Assembly (NCBI GenBank): GCA_046757585.1
Contig: JBHHYR010000059.1
Span: 1-18,519, forward strand
Origin: JBHHYR01 sp046757585
GTDB lineage: Bacteria > Desulfobacterota > Binatia > HRBIN30
DNA: 18,519 nt
Direction of reading: 5' to 3'
The translations under genes and the position numbers were made by a program. How positions within the stretch are numbered: position 1 is the stretch's first letter; every line of letters starts with the position of its first letter. Under the pieces are notes generated by a model. It searched no databases and had not been told where the DNA came from. It worked only from the letters and a program-made list of their open reading frames with translations. Below, in pieces: positions 15,156 to 18,519 of the stretch.

Positions 15156-16714
15156 GCTACGTGGTTCCCGGTTTGGTCATTGTGCTCCTCGGCGTCGCAT
15201 TCGCGGCCCTGTTCGAGCTCGTACGCCGGCAGCAAACGCGCCAGCAGCTTCAAAATGCCGCAGAAACCGCGCAGCGCGTTCTGGCGGAGTCGCGTGCGGA
15301 GGCGGAAGCCATTCGGAAAGAAGCGGAAATCAGGGCCAAGGATATTATTTTGCAGGCAAAAGGAGAAGCGGACAAAGAATCCCGTGAACGGCGCCGCGAC
15401 CTTCAACAATTCGAACGGCGCCTGGTGACACGAGAAGAGAATCTAGAAAAGCGTGCGGAGCAAATTGAACGGCGCGAAGCCGAGACAACCAAAGAACAGC
15501 AGACACTCGCGCAGCGCGAGCACAAGCTGGCGGAGCGGGAAGAGCAGTGTGGTCGGATGATCGACGAAACGCGCCAACAGCTCGAGCGCGTTGCTGGCCT
15601 GACGCGGGAAGAGGCAAAGCACAGCCTCGTCGAGCAGATGCTTGATGAAGCTCGGCACGAGGCGGCGAAGCGGATCCGACTGGTTGAAGAGGAAGCGCGT
15701 GCAGACTGCGACCGGCGCGCCAAGAAGATCATCACCGTGGCCATCGAACGTCTGGCGGGTGAGTTCATTGCCGAACGGACCGTCTCGGTGGTGCAGCTGC
15801 CGAGCGACGACATGAAGGGACGCATCATAGGCCGAGAAGGGAGAAATATCCGCGCCATTGAGGCCGCAACGGGTGTCGATTTGATCGTTGACGATACGCC
15901 GGAAGCCGTGATCCTCTCCTGTCACAATCCGATTCGGCGAGAGATCGCGCGGATCGCCCTCGAACGCCTCATCTCTGACGGCCGAATTCATCCGGGACGG
16001 GTCGAAGAGGTCGTGCGCAGAGCCGAGCAGGAGCTCGAGGAACACATTCGCGACGCGGGACAGAAGGCGATCTTCGAAGTTGGCATCCACGGGGTTCATC
16101 CCGAGATCGTCAAGCTGCTTGGCATGCTGAAATATCGCTACAGCTATGCGCAGAACGTCTTGATGCACTCGATTGAAGCCGCGTTCATCTGCGGCGCCAT
16201 GGCCGCGGAGCTGGGTCTGAACGAGAAGCAGGCACGGCGTGCAGCGCTCCTGCACGACATTGGGAAGGCCTTGACCCACGAGGTGGAAGGCTCACATGCC
16301 ATCATTGGTGCAGACATCGCGCGCAAGTATGGCGAGTCGGCGAAGATCGTCAACGCGATCGCCGCGCACCACGAGGAAGTCAAGGCTGAAACGATCCTCG
16401 CACCGTTGGTCGACGCCGCCGACGCATTGTCCGGGGCGCGCCCAGGCGCCCGGCGAGAATCACTGGAAGGTTATGTCAAACGCCTGGAGGACCTGGAGCG
16501 GATCAGCAACTCCTTCCGAGGGGTAGAGAAGTCCTTCGCTGTCCAAGCAGGCCGGGAAATTCGGATCATCGTCGAGCCCCGAGCCGTGAGCGACGGCCGG
16601 GCTAGCTCCTTGGCTCAAGAGGTGGCGCGGAAGATCGAGAGCGAAATGACCTATCCAGGTCAGATCAAGGTGACGGTGATTCGTGAAACCCGGGCCACCG
16701 ATATCGCGAGGTGA
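15152..16714 (+). CDS. rny: Ribonuclease Y
   Basis: This 520-residue membrane-anchored endoribonuclease starts mRNA decay in bacteria that lack RNase E. Residues 4-22 form the N-terminal membrane anchor (VVPGLVIVLLGVAFAALF). A very charged Glu/Arg/Lys coiled coil follows to about residue 200. The KH RNA-binding domain starts near 222 (GRIIGREGRNIRAIE, GVDLIVDDTPEAV). The HD phosphodiesterase domain has RRAALLHDIGKAL near 365 and AIAAHHEEV near 405, and the C-terminal part ends in YPGQIKVTVIRETRA. The ATG at 15152 has a perfect GGAGGAGGG ribosome binding site and overlaps the fau stop. A second RNase of another family (rng) lies elsewhere in the window. Confidence 0.97.
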   Translation: MSYVVPGLVIVLLGVAFAALFELVRRQQTRQQLQNAAETAQRVLAESRAEAEAIRKEAEIRAKDIILQAKGEADKESRERRRDLQQFERRLVTREENLEKRAEQIERREAETTKEQQTLAQREHKLAEREEQCGRMIDETRQQLERVAGLTREEAKHSLVEQMLDEARHEAAKRIRLVEEEARADCDRRAKKIITVAIERLAGEFIAERTVSVVQLPSDDMKGRIIGREGRNIRAIEAATGVDLIVDDTPEAVILSCHNPIRREIARIALERLISDGRIHPGRVEEVVRRAEQELEEHIRDAGQKAIFEVGIHGVHPEIVKLLGMLKYRYSYAQNVLMHSIEAAFICGAMAAELGLNEKQARRAALLHDIGKALTHEVEGSHAIIGADIARKYGESAKIVNAIAAHHEEVKAETILAPLVDAADALSGARPGARRESLEGYVKRLEDLERISNSFRGVEKSFAVQAGREIRIIVEPRAVSDGRASSLAQEVARKIESEMTYPGQIKVTVIRETRATDIAR

Positions 16715-16743
16715 CGGTGGCTCTGCAAGGCGCACGGCGCAGA

Positions 16744-16761
16744 AACCCTCCTCCCGGGGTT
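16744..16761 (+). terminator. Small hairpin after rny, uncertain terminator
   Basis: AACCC (16744-16748) pairs with GGGTT (16757-16761) 30 nt after the rny stop. The stem is short and no T-tract follows, so it is at best a weak or Rho-assisted stop. Confidence 0.2.
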
Positions 16762-16790
16762 GCGTCCGGTGACGCGCGTGATCATGGTCA

Positions 16791-16818
16791 TTGGTCGACA
16801 TGCGTCGTGAGGTAAACT
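16791..16818 (+). promoter_or_regulatory. Possible promoter of tyrS
   Basis: TTGGTC (16791-16796) and TAAACT (16813-16818) are 16 nt apart. The start would be near 16825, giving a leader of about 97 nt. The match is moderate only; read-through from rny is the alternative. No T-box-like specifier structure was recognised in the leader. Confidence 0.35.
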
Positions 16819-16921
16819 CCGAGCACGTGGCGAGCGGCTCGGTGCTGGTACAGGGTGCTGGTGCGGCCATTGGCGCCGGCCGTGCAAAGCAGGCTCGCCG
16901 CTTGCAGCACCTCTGGGAAGC

Positions 16922-17929
16922 ATGAAGTCCGCCGAGGAGCAGCTGGCCGCTATTCGGCGGGGGACCGTCGATGTCTTGCCCGAGGACGAACTGGTTGCAA
17001 AGCTGCGGACAGGACAACCGCTCCGCGTGAAGTTCGGCGCTGACCCTTCCGCGCCGGACCTGCATCTCGGCCACACCGTGGCGTTGAACAAACTGAGGCA
17101 GTTCCAGGATCTCGGCCATGTCGTGATCTTCTTGATCGGCGACTTCACGGGCATGATTGGCGATCCGACGGGGAAGTCCGAGACCCGCAAGCCGCTCACG
17201 CGCGACGAGGTGAGCGCCAACGCGCAGACATACCGGCGGCAAGTCTTCAAGGTCCTCGATCCAGAGCGAACCGAGGTGCGCTTCAACTCGCAATGGATGG
17301 AACACATGCGAGCAGCCGACATGGTGCGGTTATGTGCACATTACACGGTAGCTCGCATGCTCGAGCGCGACGACTTCGCGAGGCGGTACCAGGAAGAACG
17401 CGCGATCGGGCTGCACGAGTTTCTGTACCCGTTGATCCAGGGCTACGATTCCGTGGCACTGCACGCCGATGTCGAGGTGGGCGGCACGGATCAACGCTTC
17501 AATCTCCTGGTGGGGCGGGAACTTCAGCGAGCATACGGCCAGTCGCCGCAGGTTGTGGTGACCTTGCCCCTCCTGGAAGGGACGGATGGCCTCACCAAGA
17601 TGAGCAAGTCGTTGGGGAACGCCATCGGGATTGCGGATCCCCCTGAAGACGTGTTCGGCAAGTTGATGTCCATTTCCGACCTGATGATGCTGCGCTACTA
17701 CGATCTGCTAACTGCCGAGGACGTGAGAGCCCTTCGGGAGCGGATCAGCTCCGGGGCGTTGCACCCTATGGAGGCGAAGAAGCAACTGGCTCGCCTGATC
17801 GTGGCGCGCTTTTACGACGACGACACGGCGCAACGAGAGCAGGAGCGCTTCGAACGGCGCTTCCAGCGCCGTGAGCTCCCGGCGCAGCTTCCAACGTTCC
17901 AGTGGCCAAGTGACCCCCCCCTGCCCTGA
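16922..17929 (+). CDS. tyrS: Tyrosyl-tRNA synthetase, catalytic part (frame broken near the end)
   Basis: This essential enzyme charges tRNA-Tyr with tyrosine in the cytoplasm. The class I catalytic core is complete: HLGH at 48-51 in FGADPSAPDLHLGHTV, IGDFTGMIGDPTGKS, HADVEVGGTDQRFNLL and KMSKS at 226-230. The KMSKS form places it with the TyrZ-like clade, not the KFGKT type of E. coli. In this frame the protein stops after 335 residues, just past a run of eight C at 17914-17921. The expected C-terminal S4 tRNA-binding domain continues in the -1 frame to 18156. Joined through the C run, the product would be 411 residues, the normal length of about 400-410. The ATG at 16922 has only a weak GGGAAG upstream. 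A sequencing or assembly indel, a real mutation or ribosomal slippage could each explain the break. Confidence 0.9.
   Translation: MKSAEEQLAAIRRGTVDVLPEDELVAKLRTGQPLRVKFGADPSAPDLHLGHTVALNKLRQFQDLGHVVIFLIGDFTGMIGDPTGKSETRKPLTRDEVSANAQTYRRQVFKVLDPERTEVRFNSQWMEHMRAADMVRLCAHYTVARMLERDDFARRYQEERAIGLHEFLYPLIQGYDSVALHADVEVGGTDQRFNLLVGRELQRAYGQSPQVVVTLPLLEGTDGLTKMSKSLGNAIGIADPPEDVFGKLMSISDLMMLRYYDLLTAEDVRALRERISSGALHPMEAKKQLARLIVARFYDDDTAQREQERFERRFQRRELPAQLPTFQWPSDPPLP
17914..17921 (+). repeat. Run of eight C at the tyrS frame break
   Basis: In the tyrS frame the codons read GAC CCC CCC CTG, so 17914-17920 forms C-CCC-CCC, a pattern on which two tRNAs can re-pair after a -1 slip. A slip here, or one extra C, joins the catalytic and S4 parts. 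A 5-bp hairpin CGGTC/GACCG (17939-17953) lies 18 nt downstream. Confidence 0.8.
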
Positions 17930-17943
17930 ACCTGGCGACGGTC

Positions 17944-18156
17944 ATGACGACCGCGGGACTGACGGCATCGATGAGTGAAGCGCGCCGCCTGATTCAGCAG
18001 GGAGCGGTTCGCGTCGGTGGGCGGCGCATCACCGATCCTCGCGCCACCCTTGTGCCAGCGAAGGGCACGGTGGTCGTTCAAGTCGGATCTCGGCGCGTGC
18101 GAGGCATCGTCTTCTTTCCCGGAACCCAGGATAGTGGGGGGGTTGACTTGGATTAG
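17944..18156 (+). CDS. tyrS: S4 domain of tyrosyl-tRNA synthetase, displaced to the -1 frame
   Basis: This 70-residue reading frame is a canonical S4 RNA-binding domain (MTTAGLTASMSEARRLIQQG, then AVRVGGRRITDPRATL and VVQVGSRRVRGIVF), the normal C-terminus of TyrRS that grips the tRNA-Tyr variable arm. The same frame continues upstream without a stop into the C run as PALNLATV, which is also TyrRS-like, so this is the lost end of tyrS and not an independent S4 gene. The ATG at 17944 lacks a Shine-Dalgarno and probably is not a true start, though separate translation after the stop at 17929 cannot be excluded. The last codons overlap the rRNA promoter. Confidence 0.85.
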   Translation: MTTAGLTASMSEARRLIQQGAVRVGGRRITDPRATLVPAKGTVVVQVGSRRVRGIVFFPGTQDSGGVDLD

Positions 18157-18171
18157 GGCGTAGCCTATAAA
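18143..18171 (+). promoter_or_regulatory. rRNA operon promoter
   Basis: The -35 box TTGACT (18143-18148), a 17-nt spacer and the -10 box TATAAA (18166-18171) give the best promoter match in the window. The start point would be near 18178, about 150 nt before the mature 16S. The -35 box lies within the last codons of the S4 reading frame. No AT-rich UP element is seen upstream; the preceding bases are a run of seven G (18136-18142). Confidence 0.75.
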
Positions 18172-18194
18172 TTGCGTTCCGCCACGGTGCGGTC

Positions 18195-18207
18195 GGTCTT
18201 TGAAAAC
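18195..18207 (+). promoter_or_regulatory. boxA-like antitermination site in the rRNA leader
   Basis: GGTCTTTGAAAAC resembles the boxA element and the CTTTGAAAAC string found before many bacterial 16S genes. It lies close behind the predicted transcription start, where NusB/S10-dependent antitermination sites are expected. Confidence 0.5.
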
Positions 18208-18224
18208 TAGGTGGTAGTGCCAGG

Positions 18225-18251
18225 CTGCCAAGCCCGCAGGGGCGTTGGCAG
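18225..18251 (+). repeat. rRNA leader hairpin
   Basis: CTGCCAA and GCCC on the left pair with GGGC and TTGGCAG on the right around a GCAG loop, with one unpaired G. It follows the boxA-like site, so it may be the boxB-type or processing structure of the leader. Confidence 0.5.
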
Positions 18252-18326
18252 ACCGAGTGAGTTCGGATGTGACGGAACCCGTTGACAGATGACGCGGTGC
18301 ATCAAGGTGGCGCCGCGCAAGCCTGC

Positions 18327-18519
<193 letters not shown>

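Noticed and set aside
16715..16921. tRNA gene or T-box leader before tyrS
   Set aside because: No cloverleaf, TTCRANNY arm or T-box AGGGTGGNACCGCG-like motif was found.
18282..18310. Perfect TTGACA in the rRNA leader as a second promoter
   Set aside because: No -10-like box lies 16-18 nt downstream; the spacing region reads AGGTGG.

Overview
The window reads as an intact chromosomal core region of a GC-rich, Gram-negative-type bacterium. It carries almost only housekeeping genes and ends in the first ~190 bases of a 16S rRNA gene. The gene order HNH nuclease - smc - ftsY - zapB/zapA - 6S RNA - fau - rny - tyrS - rrn, the pairing of a TIGR03960/DUF2344 radical SAM gene with rng, and the 5' 16S sequence together suggest a deltaproteobacteria-like lineage (Desulfobacterota, Binatota, Methylomirabilota or similar). 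The exact phylum is inference.

Left part (minus strand, about 8.0 kb down to 0.2 kb). A promoter near 8.0 kb drives a 932-residue radical SAM protein followed 10 nt later by RNase G. A second promoter just past rng drives a two-gene 2-oxoacid:ferredoxin oxidoreductase (fused gamma-alpha subunit plus beta subunit), followed by a small one-pass membrane coiled-coil protein. The linker of the radical SAM gene is dense in short inverted repeats and may hold a palindromic repeat inserted in frame.

Centre (plus strand, 8.1-14.1 kb). A divergent intergenic region with two opposing promoters and a hairpin leads into an HNH endonuclease. Next, with its own promoter, comes the chromosome/division/secretion block smc, ftsY, a ZapB-like coiled-coil gene and zapA. 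These cover chromosome condensation, SRP-dependent membrane targeting and Z-ring stabilisation.

Right part (plus strand, 14.1-18.5 kb). Between zapA and fau is a sequence that folds like 6S RNA, in the same place as ssrS in Gammaproteobacteria. Then come 5-formyltetrahydrofolate cyclo-ligase overlapping RNase Y by an ATGA, and a tyrosyl-tRNA synthetase split by a one-base frame change at a run of eight C. A near-consensus rRNA promoter overlaps the last codons of tyrS, followed by a boxA-like site, a leader hairpin and the 16S gene, which runs off the end.

I found no CRISPR array, transposase, phage gene or obvious defence island. The best leads are the tyrS frameshift at a slippery C run, the 6S RNA candidate, the repeat-rich linker in the radical SAM gene and the rRNA promoter embedded in tyrS.
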